From Bacillota bacterium (GTDB taxonomy: Bacteria; Bacillota; Clostridia; Peptostreptococcales; Anaerovoracaceae), in contig JAEEIC010000262.1 of NCBI GenBank assembly GCA_016281165.1, forward strand, positions 1 through 6,742: a DNA stretch of 6,742 nt, in the 5' to 3' direction. The translations under genes were made by a program, and so were the position numbers. The number at the start of each line of letters is the position of its first letter. The stretch's first letter is position 1. Positions 1 to 6,631 of this stretch are shown here, in pieces. Below the pieces are notes generated by a model, which did no database searches, was not told the DNA's origin, and was given only the letters and a program-made list of their open reading frames with translations.

Positions 1-1
1 A

Positions 2-406
2 GGCCCCGAGGCGGGCGGAAAAGGCCTCGATTCCAAGATAGAGTCCTTCAAGGGCATGATGAAAGAGGTCAGGGAGCGCTTCCCGCAGGCGAAGGTCTTC
101 GCCACGACCCTGCGCGAGGTGGTCTCCGCCAACCTCAACAACTGGGGCGCGATACTGCTCGCTGACGGCAGAGTCTACGTCGAAGAGCCACGTCCCATAG
201 ACATACTCGACAGGATAGGGGGTGGAGACGGCTTCACCGGCGGCCTGCTCTACGCCATGATCTCGGGAAAGGACCCGGCTGACTGGATCAAGTTCGCCTG
301 GGCGGCCGGCGCGATGGCGGCGGGCTCGCTCAACGATTACGCCGAGCCCCAGGACGAGAAGCAGCTGCTCGATATCTACGCCGGCAACGCGAGAGTGCAG
401 AGATGA
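2..406 (+). CDS. kdgK: PfkB-family sugar kinase, 3' part only (probable 2-dehydro-3-deoxygluconate kinase)
   Basis: This is the C-terminal 134 residues of a ribokinase/PfkB-family kinase; the gene begins upstream of the window and is open from base 2. The diagnostic C-terminal PfkB signature is present as DRIGGGDGFTGG, with the catalytic-base aspartate encoded at 227-229. The usual GAGDAF is GGGDGF here, a variant I associate with KDG kinases of Bacillota. The ending (YAEPQDEKQ...GNARVQR) also resembles those proteins. KDG kinases phosphorylate 2-keto-3-deoxy-D-gluconate with ATP to KDPG in the cytoplasm, the last kinase step of hexuronate breakdown. The stop codon overlaps a possible ATG of the next gene (ATGA, 403-406), so the genes are probably co-transcribed and perhaps translationally coupled. 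Family assignment is firm. Substrate is inferred from the motif variant and from the uxuB-type neighbour; another sugar acid such as gluconate is possible because the substrate-binding N-terminal part is not visible. Confidence 0.82.
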   Translation, partial: GPEAGGKGLDSKIESFKGMMKEVRERFPQAKVFATTLREVVSANLNNWGAILLADGRVYVEEPRPIDILDRIGGGDGFTGGLLYAMISGKDPADWIKFAWAAGAMAAGSLNDYAEPQDEKQLLDIYAGNARVQR

Positions 407-411
407 CGGAA

Positions 412-416
412 AAGGA
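412..416 (+). promoter_or_regulatory. Ribosome binding site deciding the gnd start
   Basis: AAGGA at 412-416 lies seven bases before the ATG at 424, and a second AGGA at 417-420 lies three bases before it. The alternative in-frame ATG at 403 has only a weak GAGAG/CAGAG upstream. This favours translation from 424. Confidence 0.6.
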
Positions 417-423
417 AGGAAAG

Positions 424-1875
424 ATGAAAAAAGCGGACATAGGCCTGATAGGCCTCGCGGTGATGGGCGAGAACCTCGTCCTCAATATGGAATCAAAAGG
501 CTTTACGGTCGCGGTCTTCAATCGTACCGTGAGCAGGGTCGACGATTTTATGAACGGCCGCGGCAAAGGTAAGAACATCACCGGCTGCGGGAGCCTCGAG
601 GAGCTCGTCCAAAGCCTCGAAAAGCCCCGCAAGGTATTCCTCATGGTCAAGGCGGGAGAAGCCGTCGACAGCATGATAGAAAGGCTCCTGGGGCTGCTTG
701 AGGAAGGCGACGTCATCATCGACGGCGGCAATTCCAGGTACACCGACACCATGAGAAGGACTGAATGGGTCGAGTCTAAGGGCCTGCTCTACATAGGCAC
801 CGGCGTCTCCGGCGGAGAAGAAGGTGCCCTGACCGGTCCCAGCATGATGCCGGGCGGCTCTCCCGCCGCCTGGGAGCTGGTAAGACCCATCTTCCAATCC
901 ATCTGCGCCAAGGCCCCCGACGGCTCTCCCTGCTGCGAATGGGTGGGCGAGAACGGGGCCGGCCATTTCGTCAAGATGGTCCACAACGGCATCGAGTACG
1001 GCGACATGCAGCTGATCTGCGAGTCTTACCAGCTGATGAGAGACCTTCTGGGCATGAGCAACGGCGAGATGCACGAGGTCTTCAAAGGCTGGAACGAAGG
1101 CGAACTCAAGTCCTATCTCATCGAGATCACCGCCGACATCCTGGCGTATAAGGACGAAAAGGGCGAATACGTCGTCGATCACATCCTCGACAGGGCGGGT
1201 CAGAAGGGTACCGGCAAGTGGACGGCCATCTCGGCCCTCGACGAGGGCGTCCCTCTCACGCTCATAGGCGAGGCTGTCTTCGCCAGATGCCTTTCCGCCA
1301 TGAAGGACGAGCGCGTCAAGGCTTCCGCCGAGTTCGGAAAGTCCGCTTCTCCCTTTGAGGGAGACAGGGCCGCCTTCATCGAAAACGTGAGAAAAGCCCT
1401 CTACGCGGCCAAGATCATCTCCTACGCCCAGGGGTATACGCTGATGAGATCCGCCGCCGCCACCTACGGCTGGAACCTCAATTACGGCGGCATCGCCCTG
1501 ATGTGGAGGGGAGGCTGCATAATCAGATCGGTCTTCCTGGGCAAGATCAAGGAAGCCTACGACAAGGATCCCGCCCTCGAGAACCTGCTCCTCGATCCCT
1601 ATTTCAAGGAGACAGTGAAGGAGCTGGTCCCGGCCTGGAGAAGGGTAGTCGCGAACGCGGCCCTCTGCGGAATACCTCTCCCCGCCATGAGCTCCGCCCT
1701 GAACTACTTCGACGCCTATACCAGCGAGGATCTGCCCGCCAATCTGCTGCAGGCGCAGAGGGATTATTTCGGCGCCCACACCTACGAGAGGAAGGACAGC
1801 CCGCGCGGCGTCTTCTTCCACACCAACTGGACCGGCCGCGGCGGCGATACCACGGCGAACACCTATACAGTTTAA
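424..1875 (+). CDS. gnd: 6-phosphogluconate dehydrogenase, decarboxylating (NADP+)
   Basis: It oxidises and decarboxylates 6-phospho-D-gluconate to D-ribulose 5-phosphate, CO2 and NADPH in the cytoplasm. From the start at 424 it is 483 residues, close to the usual ~470-480. The N-terminal Rossmann motif is GLIGLAVMGENL (residues 7-18). NRT at 33-35 matches the NADP-phosphate-binding residues of this family. DGGNSRYTDTMRR (100-112), the substrate loop GVSGGEEGALTGPSMMPGG (127-145), and HFVKMVHNGIEYGD (181-194) with catalytic K184 and E191 are all intact. RGVFFHTNW (461-469) carries the Arg and His contributed to the neighbouring subunit's active site. The upstream ATG at 403 overlaps the kinase stop and would add seven residues; the ribosome binding site and family N-termini favour 424. 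It sits between a KDG-kinase-like gene and a mannonate oxidoreductase rather than with zwf, suggesting that here it drains gluconate made from sugar acids. Function is near certain; its pathway role is inferred. Confidence 0.96.
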   Translation: MKKADIGLIGLAVMGENLVLNMESKGFTVAVFNRTVSRVDDFMNGRGKGKNITGCGSLEELVQSLEKPRKVFLMVKAGEAVDSMIERLLGLLEEGDVIIDGGNSRYTDTMRRTEWVESKGLLYIGTGVSGGEEGALTGPSMMPGGSPAAWELVRPIFQSICAKAPDGSPCCEWVGENGAGHFVKMVHNGIEYGDMQLICESYQLMRDLLGMSNGEMHEVFKGWNEGELKSYLIEITADILAYKDEKGEYVVDHILDRAGQKGTGKWTAISALDEGVPLTLIGEAVFARCLSAMKDERVKASAEFGKSASPFEGDRAAFIENVRKALYAAKIISYAQGYTLMRSAAATYGWNLNYGGIALMWRGGCIIRSVFLGKIKEAYDKDPALENLLLDPYFKETVKELVPAWRRVVANAALCGIPLPAMSSALNYFDAYTSEDLPANLLQAQRDYFGAHTYERKDSPRGVFFHTNWTGRGGDTTANTYTV

Positions 1876-1877
1876 CG

Positions 1878-1883
1878 AAAGGA
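1878..1883 (+). promoter_or_regulatory. Ribosome binding site of the mannonate oxidoreductase gene
   Basis: AAAGGA lies seven bases before the ATG at 1891, directly after the gnd stop (1873-1875). It supports this start and tight operon packing. Confidence 0.55.
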
Positions 1884-1890
1884 CATCAAG

Positions 1891-2739
1891 ATGAGTTTCA
1901 GTTTCGGGACCGATCTTCGCGGCAAGGTCGCCGTCATCACCGGAGCGGGCGGGGTGCTCTGCTCGGTATTCTCCAGGACTCTGGCCGAGGCCGGAGCCAA
2001 AGTAGCGCTCATAAACCGCAGCGGCGAGTCGATCGAAAAGCTGGCGGCCGAGCTCAACGCCGAAGGCTGCACCGCCAGGCCTTACAAATGCAACGTTCTG
2101 GACAAGGAGGGACTTGAGGCCGTGAGGCTGCGCGTGCTCGAAGAGCTGGGCCCCTGCGACATCCTCATAAACGGAGCCGGAGGGAATTCCCCCATGGCTT
2201 CCACCGACATGGAGTACTACGACGCGGAAGCGGTCAAAAACGGGGTCAAGAGCTTCTTCGATCTCAGCGAAGAGGGCATCAAGGCCGTGTTCGAGCTCAA
2301 TTTCCTCGGCGCTCTGCTCACCACCCAGGTCTTCGCCCGCGACATGCTGGGGAGGAAGGGCTGCACCGTCATCAATATCTCCTCGATGAACGCCTATACT
2401 CCTCTCACCAAGATACCCGCCTACTCGGGAGCCAAGGCCGCGGTCTCCAACTTCACCCAGTGGCTGGCCGTGCACTTCAGCCGCGAGGGCATCAGGGTCA
2501 ACGCCATCGCCCCCGGCTTCTTCTCCACGAAGCAGAACGCGTCCCTGCTCTGGAACGCGGACGGCACTCCCACCGCCAGGACCGGCAAGATACTGGCAGC
2601 TACGCCTTTGGGCCGCTTCGGAAAGCCCGAGGAACTGAACGGGGCGCTGATGTTCCTCGTGAACGAGGAGGCCTCCGCTTTCGTTACCGGCGTCGTGATC
2701 CCCGTCGACGGCGGTTTCTCCGCTTACAGCGGCGTTTAG
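1891..2739 (+). CDS. uxuB: D-mannonate oxidoreductase, short-chain dehydrogenase type (fructuronate reductase)
   Basis: A 282-residue classical SDR that probably interconverts D-mannonate and D-fructuronate with NAD(H) in hexuronate metabolism. It matches the SDR-type mannonate oxidoreductases of Bacillota (YjmF/UxuB type, about 275-285 residues), not the long-chain UxuB of Escherichia coli. Visible features are the cofactor motif TGAGGVLCS (17-25), NGAGGN (94-99), N137 of the SDR tetrad in LNFLG, a serine at about 165 in NISSMNA, and Y178/K182 in YSGAK. Family-specific stretches are PLTKIPAYSGAKAAVSNFTQ (171-190), VNAIAPGFF (203-211) and the C-terminus VIPVDGGFSAYSGV. In the glycine motif two usual SDR glycines are V22 and C24; I believe GGVLC is normal for this subfamily. 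Fifteen bases separate it from gnd and eighteen from the next gene, so one transcript is likely. The family call is very secure. Substrate is by recalled family resemblance and context; another hexonate is a lesser possibility. Confidence 0.88.
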   Translation: MSFSFGTDLRGKVAVITGAGGVLCSVFSRTLAEAGAKVALINRSGESIEKLAAELNAEGCTARPYKCNVLDKEGLEAVRLRVLEELGPCDILINGAGGNSPMASTDMEYYDAEAVKNGVKSFFDLSEEGIKAVFELNFLGALLTTQVFARDMLGRKGCTVINISSMNAYTPLTKIPAYSGAKAAVSNFTQWLAVHFSREGIRVNAIAPGFFSTKQNASLLWNADGTPTARTGKILAATPLGRFGKPEELNGALMFLVNEEASAFVTGVVIPVDGGFSAYSGV

Positions 2740-2746
2740 AGCCTTA

Positions 2747-2752
2747 CAGGAG
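2747..2752 (+). promoter_or_regulatory. Ribosome binding site of the LarA-like gene
   Basis: CAGGAG (AGGAG at 2748-2752) lies five bases before the ATG at 2758. It is a good Shine-Dalgarno and fixes the start. Confidence 0.6.
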
Positions 2753-2757
2753 CATAC

Positions 2758-4038
2758 ATGCAGGATATATATAAGAGAGCCGGCTCGGCGGAAGGCCTGA
2801 GCGCCGGCGAGATCGACGAGGTCCTCCTTGAGACGCTGGATGGAAGAAAGCTCGGTAATGTGCTCATACTCCCCCCGGATTTCTCGAGATTCCACTCCAA
2901 CGCCGGATATATAACGCGCTTTTATTATAAGCACCTCACCGCTCTGGGCGTGAACGTCGACGTCCTGCCCGCGCTGGGCACCCACGTCCCGGTATCGAAG
3001 GAGCAGTGGGACGTCATGTACGCCGGCATCCCCTATGAAAAGATGCTGGTGCACGACTGGCGGCACGGGGTCGTGAGACTGGGCGAGGTGCCCGGAGACT
3101 TTATCGAGAAGGTCAGCGAAGGCATATGGAAGGATCCCGTCGACGTCGAGGTCAGCCGCTTCCTGACGGATGCAAAGTACGATCTCATCATCTCGGTCGG
3201 GCAGGTGGTCCCTCATGAGGTCATAGGCATGGCCAATCACGCCAAGAATATCTTCGTGGGCGTGGGCGGCAGCGATATGATCAGCAAGTCGCACATGATA
3301 GGGGCCGTCTACGGCATGGAGAGGATGATGGGGCGCGAGAACACTCCCGTGCGCCTCATCTTCGACTACGCCTTCGAGCATTTTCTGAAAGACCTGCCCA
3401 TACTCTTCGTGCTCACCGTCACCACCGCTCCCGGGGGAGCCATCAGGACCCACGGAATTTTTGCCGGAGAGGGCAGGGAATGCTTCAGCGAGGCGGTCAG
3501 GGAGGCGCGAAAGCGCAATATCGATTTCGTCGATGAGCCGATGAAAAAGTGCGTCGTCTTCCTCGATCCTTCGGAGTTCAGGAGCACCTGGATAGGCAAC
3601 AAGGCGATATACAGGACCCGCATGGCCATGGCCGACGGAGGGGAGCTCATAGTGATGGCTCCCGGCGTCGAGCGCTTCGGCGAGGATCCCGAGGTGGATG
3701 TGCTGATACGCAAATACGGTTATACCGGCAGGGAGCACATACTCGAGGAATTCAAAATGCCCGAGAACCAGGATCTGCGCGACAACATGAGCGCCGCCGC
3801 CCATCTGATACACGGCTCCGCCGACGGGCGCTTCACTGTGACCTACGCGGTCAGGGAGATATCTCAGGAGGAGATCGCTTCCGTGGGCTTTAAGAGCGCT
3901 TCCTACGACGAGCTGGCGAAAAAGTACGATCCGGCGAAGCTCGCGTACGGCCTCAACGAGGTCGACGGCGAGCAGATATACTACATCCCCAATCCGGCCC
4001 TGGGCCTTTGGATCGACAGGAACAGGTTTACCGAATAA
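2758..4038 (+). CDS. LarA-superfamily nickel-pincer enzyme, probable D-gluconate 2-epimerase (gluconate/mannonate)
   Basis: A 426-residue lactate-racemase-like (LarA/DUF2088) protein, the same size as LarA (~424). It keeps the LarA cofactor site in the same order and spacing. PPDFSRF has D41 and R44 (LarA D72/R75). GTH has H76 (H108). H153, K163 and H179 correspond to H174, K184 (the lysine bound to the nickel-pincer nucleotide) and H200, with the exact +10 and +26 spacings. K282 in WIGNKA aligns with K298, while the position of LarA Q295 appears to be isoleucine, so the substrate pocket differs and lactate is unlikely. Published work on this superfamily (Desguin and colleagues, from memory) found D-gluconate 2-epimerases, sometimes called GntE. 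That reaction yields D-mannonate, the substrate of the preceding gene. With gnd also adjacent, gluconate/mannonate epimerisation is the best guess. The cofactor needs LarB, LarC and LarE, which are not in this window. Superfamily is firm; substrate is inferred. It probably ends the sugar operon. Confidence 0.85.
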   Translation: MQDIYKRAGSAEGLSAGEIDEVLLETLDGRKLGNVLILPPDFSRFHSNAGYITRFYYKHLTALGVNVDVLPALGTHVPVSKEQWDVMYAGIPYEKMLVHDWRHGVVRLGEVPGDFIEKVSEGIWKDPVDVEVSRFLTDAKYDLIISVGQVVPHEVIGMANHAKNIFVGVGGSDMISKSHMIGAVYGMERMMGRENTPVRLIFDYAFEHFLKDLPILFVLTVTTAPGGAIRTHGIFAGEGRECFSEAVREARKRNIDFVDEPMKKCVVFLDPSEFRSTWIGNKAIYRTRMAMADGGELIVMAPGVERFGEDPEVDVLIRKYGYTGREHILEEFKMPENQDLRDNMSAAAHLIHGSADGRFTVTYAVREISQEEIASVGFKSASYDELAKKYDPAKLAYGLNEVDGEQIYYIPNPALGLWIDRNRFTE

Positions 4039-4057
4039 CTATACAGTAAACTATACT
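4027..4057 (+). promoter_or_regulatory. Weak possible promoter for the asp23-recG pair
   Basis: TATACT at 4052-4057 is one base from the -10 consensus. The best upstream -35 is TTTACC at 4027-4032, inside the end of the LarA-like gene, with a long 19-base spacer. Transcription would start at about 4064. This is weak evidence, and readthrough from the sugar operon is equally plausible because no terminator is visible in the gap. Confidence 0.22.
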
Positions 4058-4058
4058 G
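4039..4058 (+). repeat. Short inverted and direct repeat in the gap before the Asp23 gene
   Basis: CTATACAG (4039-4046) is followed twelve bases later by CTATACTG (4051-4058). The arms CAGTA (4044-4048) and TACTG (4054-4058) are also perfect inverted repeats around a five-base centre. The element overlaps the possible -10 hexamer, so it could be an operator, but it is AT-rich and short and could be chance. Confidence 0.3.
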
Positions 4059-4079
4059 AGGAATCAAGCTTTACACAAC

Positions 4080-4529
4080 ATGCTCGTAAGAGAGAAGAAC
4101 GACCTCGGCGTCATCACCGTAAACAGCATAACGCTCGATCAGCTGATCGCGCACGCCCTCGAGCCCTATAAAGGCAGCGTCTGGCTGGCCAATTACAAGG
4201 GCCCGTCTTCCGAGACCCTCATCAAGGTCGGAGGATATGAGGCCATCGCCGAAAGGAACTTCCGGATGAACGGCGACAGGCTCTACGTGCGCCTGTACCT
4301 GCTCATCAGCTTCGGCAAGAGCATAAGGAGCATCTGCCGCGAGATAATAGACCAGCTCGCTTCCGATATCGAGCAGTGCCTGCAGATACCTCTGCACGAC
4401 ATCGAGATCGTGGTGACCGGCGTGGTATCAAAAAAGATCGCTCCCAGGCACATCGTATACAGTTACAGGATGTTCAAGACCTCCGATCAGTTCAGAAAAG
4501 ATGAGATCCAAGAGCGTGACCCTGCTTAA
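4080..4529 (+). CDS. Asp23/Gls24-family (YloU-like) protein
   Basis: A 149-residue soluble protein without a signal peptide or membrane segment. The N-terminal DLGVITVNSITLDQLIAHAL (8-27) matches the family's opening (glycine-x-isoleucine, then a helix). The segment DRLYVRLYLLISFGKSIRSI (66-85) followed by REIIDQLASDIEQCLQIPL (87-105) matches the usual strand, 'yG..i' turn and helix pattern. DIEIVVTGVVSKK (107-119) is the closing 'v.v.gv' strand. Family members include envelope-associated Asp23 and the housekeeping YloU of Bacillota, which sits upstream of the DAK-domain gene and recG; their biochemical role is poorly defined. Here it abuts recG directly and overlaps it by 29 bases, with no DAK gene between. 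The ATG at 4080 has no good Shine-Dalgarno: GAGGA at 4058-4062 is 17 bases away, so translation may be weak or started otherwise. No better in-frame start is apparent, and the family N-terminus fits this one. The sequence is divergent, so the family call is moderately strong. Confidence 0.75.
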   Translation: MLVREKNDLGVITVNSITLDQLIAHALEPYKGSVWLANYKGPSSETLIKVGGYEAIAERNFRMNGDRLYVRLYLLISFGKSIRSICREIIDQLASDIEQCLQIPLHDIEIVVTGVVSKKIAPRHIVYSYRMFKTSDQFRKDEIQERDPA

Positions 4530-6531
4530 GGGCGTTGGCCCCAAAAAAGCGCAGAGCCTGGAGAAGCTCGGCATCAGAACGCTGGAAGACCTGGTGAGGA
4601 CCTATCCCAGGAGCTACGAGGACAGGCGGTCGCCGAAGGCGGTCTCTTCGCTCACAGACGGCGAGAAGGCCCTGGTCAGGGCGAGAGTCCTTCTGGTGAC
4701 CAAGGGCAGGGGCTTCGGCAGGAACAGGACCCTGAGGATACTGGCTGAAGACAGCAGCGGCAGGCTTGAGGTCCTCTTTTTTCACGCCGCCTATCTTGAC
4801 AAGGCCTTCAGGTCCGGAAATGAGTACTTCTTTTTCGGCAAGGTGAAGAACGAGAACGGCAGGATCACCATGTTCCAGCCCGATTTCGGCGGCGGCGCGG
4901 ACGGCGCGGAGGGCATACTTCCGGTCTATTCGCTCTCCAAAGGTGTCTCCCAGAAGGACATGAGATCTTACATGGCCCAGGCCCTGGAGCTCCTTAAGGA
5001 TCAGCCCGAGCCTCTTCCCGCTTCGGTCATCGAAAAAAGGGGGCTGGCTCCGCTCTCCCGCGCGCTCGGCAGCATCCATTTCCCCGAGAACGAGTCCGCC
5101 TACAAGATCGCCCGCTACAGGCTGATATACGAAGAATTCTTCTGTCTCAGGTCCGCTCTGCTGCTCTCAAAGGATCGCTTCGGCCAGGGAAGAGAGGGCA
5201 GGAGCGTCGTCTCCGGCGGTTCCGTCAGGTTCGTATCCGCTCTTCCTTACGAGCTCACGTCTGCGCAGAAGCGCTGTCTGGACGAGATACTCAAGGATAT
5301 GGCAGGAACCAGGGCCATGAACAGGCTGCTCCAGGGCGACGTCGGCAGCGGCAAGACCGCGGTCGCGGCGGCGGCCCTCGCCGAAGCGGCGGGAGCGGGA
5401 CTGCAGGCCGCCTTCATGGCTCCCACCGAGATCCTGGCGAGGCAGCACTTCGAGAATCTCAGCCGCTGGTTCGGGCCTCTGGGCATCAGGACCGACATCC
5501 TCATCGGCTCGCTCACCGCCTCCGAAAGGAAAAAGGCCCTCGAAAGGATAGCCTCGGGCGAGACCGACGTCGTCGTCGGCACGCACGCCGTGATCTCGGA
5601 GGGCGTCGTTTTCCACGATCTCGCCCTGGTCATCACCGACGAGCAGCACCGCTTCGGCGTCAACCAGAGAAAGAAGCTGAATCAAAAAGGCGAGAATCCC
5701 GACGTACTGGTCATGACCGCGACTCCCATCCCCAGGACCCTGGCCGTCGTACTCTACGGCGACCTCGACGTTTCGGTCATAGACGAGCTGCCGCCCGGCA
5801 GGATCCCCATCAAGACTCTGAGCTACACGGAGCAGAGCCGGCGCGAGGCCTACCGCCTGATGCTGGACGAGCTCAAGAAGGGCAGGCAGGCCTATATAGT
5901 CGCTCCCTATATCGAGGATCCCGACAGCCGCGAGGGAAGATCGGCCGAAGGCCTTTACGCCGAGTTCAGGAAGGAGCATCCGGATATAAGCTGCGGCCTG
6001 GTCCACGGCCTGCTCAAGCAGTCTGAAAAGGACGAGGTGATGGAGGCCTTCAAAAGAGGGGATATCTCGGTCCTCATCGCCACCGTGGTCATCGAGGTCG
6101 GCATAGACGTTCCTAACGCGAGCGTGATGATCATCGAGGATTCGGAGCGCTTCGGCCTTGCCCAGCTGCACCAGCTCAGGGGCCGCGTGGGCAGAGGCGG
6201 ATACCTCTCATACTGCCTGCTGATACTGGGCGAGGCGCAGGAGATCGCGAGACAGAGGGCGGAGATACTCTGCGGCTCGAGCGACGGCTTTTATATCGCC
6301 GAGAAGGATCTCGACATGAGAGGCCCGGGCGAGCTCTTCGGCTTCAGGCAGCACGGCCTGCCCCAGCTCTCGCTCGCCGATCCCGCCAGGCATCTGGAGG
6401 TCGCGAGAAGAGCGGGAGAAGACGCCGCCGAGCTGCTCGCCGCCGATCCGGGCCTGGAAAAGCCCGAAGATAAAGCCTTCGGCAAACTGCTCAGAGAAAA
6501 GTTCACCGGGGCGGACGTCCTCACGCTTTAA
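4501..6531 (+). CDS. recG: ATP-dependent DNA helicase RecG
   Basis: A complete 676-residue RecG (usual length about 680-690), which remodels stalled replication forks and branch-migrates Holliday junctions. The N-terminal wedge region opens with LLKGVGPKKAQSLEKLGI (8-25) and contains an OB-fold-like stretch at about 55-130. Helicase motifs follow in order: Walker A GDVGSGKT (279-286), motif Ia MAPTEILARQH (306-316), motif II DEQHRFGV (380-387), motif III TATPIPRTLA (406-415), motif IV region VHGLL (501-505), motif V IATVVIEVGIDVPNA (526-540) and motif VI QLRGRVGRG (558-566). The C-terminal TRG region is intact, with EKDLDMRGPGELFG (601-614) and QHGLPQ (617-622). The chosen ATG at 4501 lies inside the end of the Asp23-family gene and has only a weak AGAAAAG upstream, so translational coupling to that gene is likely. 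Nothing suggests truncation or loss of activity. Confidence 0.97.
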   Translation: MRSKSVTLLKGVGPKKAQSLEKLGIRTLEDLVRTYPRSYEDRRSPKAVSSLTDGEKALVRARVLLVTKGRGFGRNRTLRILAEDSSGRLEVLFFHAAYLDKAFRSGNEYFFFGKVKNENGRITMFQPDFGGGADGAEGILPVYSLSKGVSQKDMRSYMAQALELLKDQPEPLPASVIEKRGLAPLSRALGSIHFPENESAYKIARYRLIYEEFFCLRSALLLSKDRFGQGREGRSVVSGGSVRFVSALPYELTSAQKRCLDEILKDMAGTRAMNRLLQGDVGSGKTAVAAAALAEAAGAGLQAAFMAPTEILARQHFENLSRWFGPLGIRTDILIGSLTASERKKALERIASGETDVVVGTHAVISEGVVFHDLALVITDEQHRFGVNQRKKLNQKGENPDVLVMTATPIPRTLAVVLYGDLDVSVIDELPPGRIPIKTLSYTEQSRREAYRLMLDELKKGRQAYIVAPYIEDPDSREGRSAEGLYAEFRKEHPDISCGLVHGLLKQSEKDEVMEAFKRGDISVLIATVVIEVGIDVPNASVMIIEDSERFGLAQLHQLRGRVGRGGYLSYCLLILGEAQEIARQRAEILCGSSDGFYIAEKDLDMRGPGELFGFRQHGLPQLSLADPARHLEVARRAGEDAAELLAADPGLEKPEDKAFGKLLREKFTGADVLTL

Positions 6532-6587
6532 CGAGATCCCGGCAGGATATATTCACCGCCCCGCAGGCGCCGCGGCTATTTCACACG

Positions 6588-6608
6588 CGGGCTTTATAAA
6601 GAAGCCCG
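6588..6608 (+). repeat. Perfect hairpin overlapping the promoter after recG
   Basis: CGGGCTT (6588-6594) pairs perfectly with AAGCCCG (6602-6608) around a seven-base loop. No T-run follows on either strand, so a canonical intrinsic terminator is unlikely. It overlaps the proposed -35 hexamer, so it could be a degenerate recG transcript end or a protein-binding inverted repeat. Confidence 0.4.
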
Positions 6609-6621
6609 GAAGTGATATAAT
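6593..6621 (+). promoter_or_regulatory. Sigma-70/SigA-type promoter with extended -10
   Basis: TATAAT at 6616-6621 is a perfect -10 hexamer, preceded by TG one base upstream (TGATATAAT, an extended -10). Exactly 17 bases further upstream is TTTATA (6593-6598), matching four of six bases of TTGACA. Transcription would start near 6628 and read into the gene beginning at 6710. This is the clearest promoter in the window. Confidence 0.65.
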
Positions 6622-6631
6622 AAATAAAATG

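Noticed and set aside
403..423. Alternative gnd start at 403 (ATGA overlap with the kinase stop)
   Set aside because: The overlap is attractive for coupling, but the strong ribosome binding site and the family N-terminus favour the ATG at 424. It cannot be fully excluded.
1503..2117. + strand open frame spanning the gnd-uxuB junction
   Set aside because: It is a shifted frame of two real genes. Its arginine-rich, low-complexity translation is typical of frame shadows in GC-rich DNA.
493..3813. Long antisense open frame as a protein-coding gene
   Set aside because: It mirrors three well-recognised + strand genes codon for codon, crosses their gaps, and its translation has no recognisable domain. 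It is explained by codon bias.
3549..3893. + strand open frame inside the LarA-like gene
   Set aside because: It is an out-of-frame arginine-rich shadow, while the LarA motifs occupy the main frame throughout.
5167..6171. Antisense open frame of 334 codons inside recG
   Set aside because: It is in register with the intact recG helicase motifs on the + strand and has no recognisable family features.
6588..6608. Hairpin after recG as an intrinsic terminator
   Set aside because: The seven-base-pair stem is good, but no T-run follows on either strand and it overlaps a promoter. It is kept only as a hairpin.
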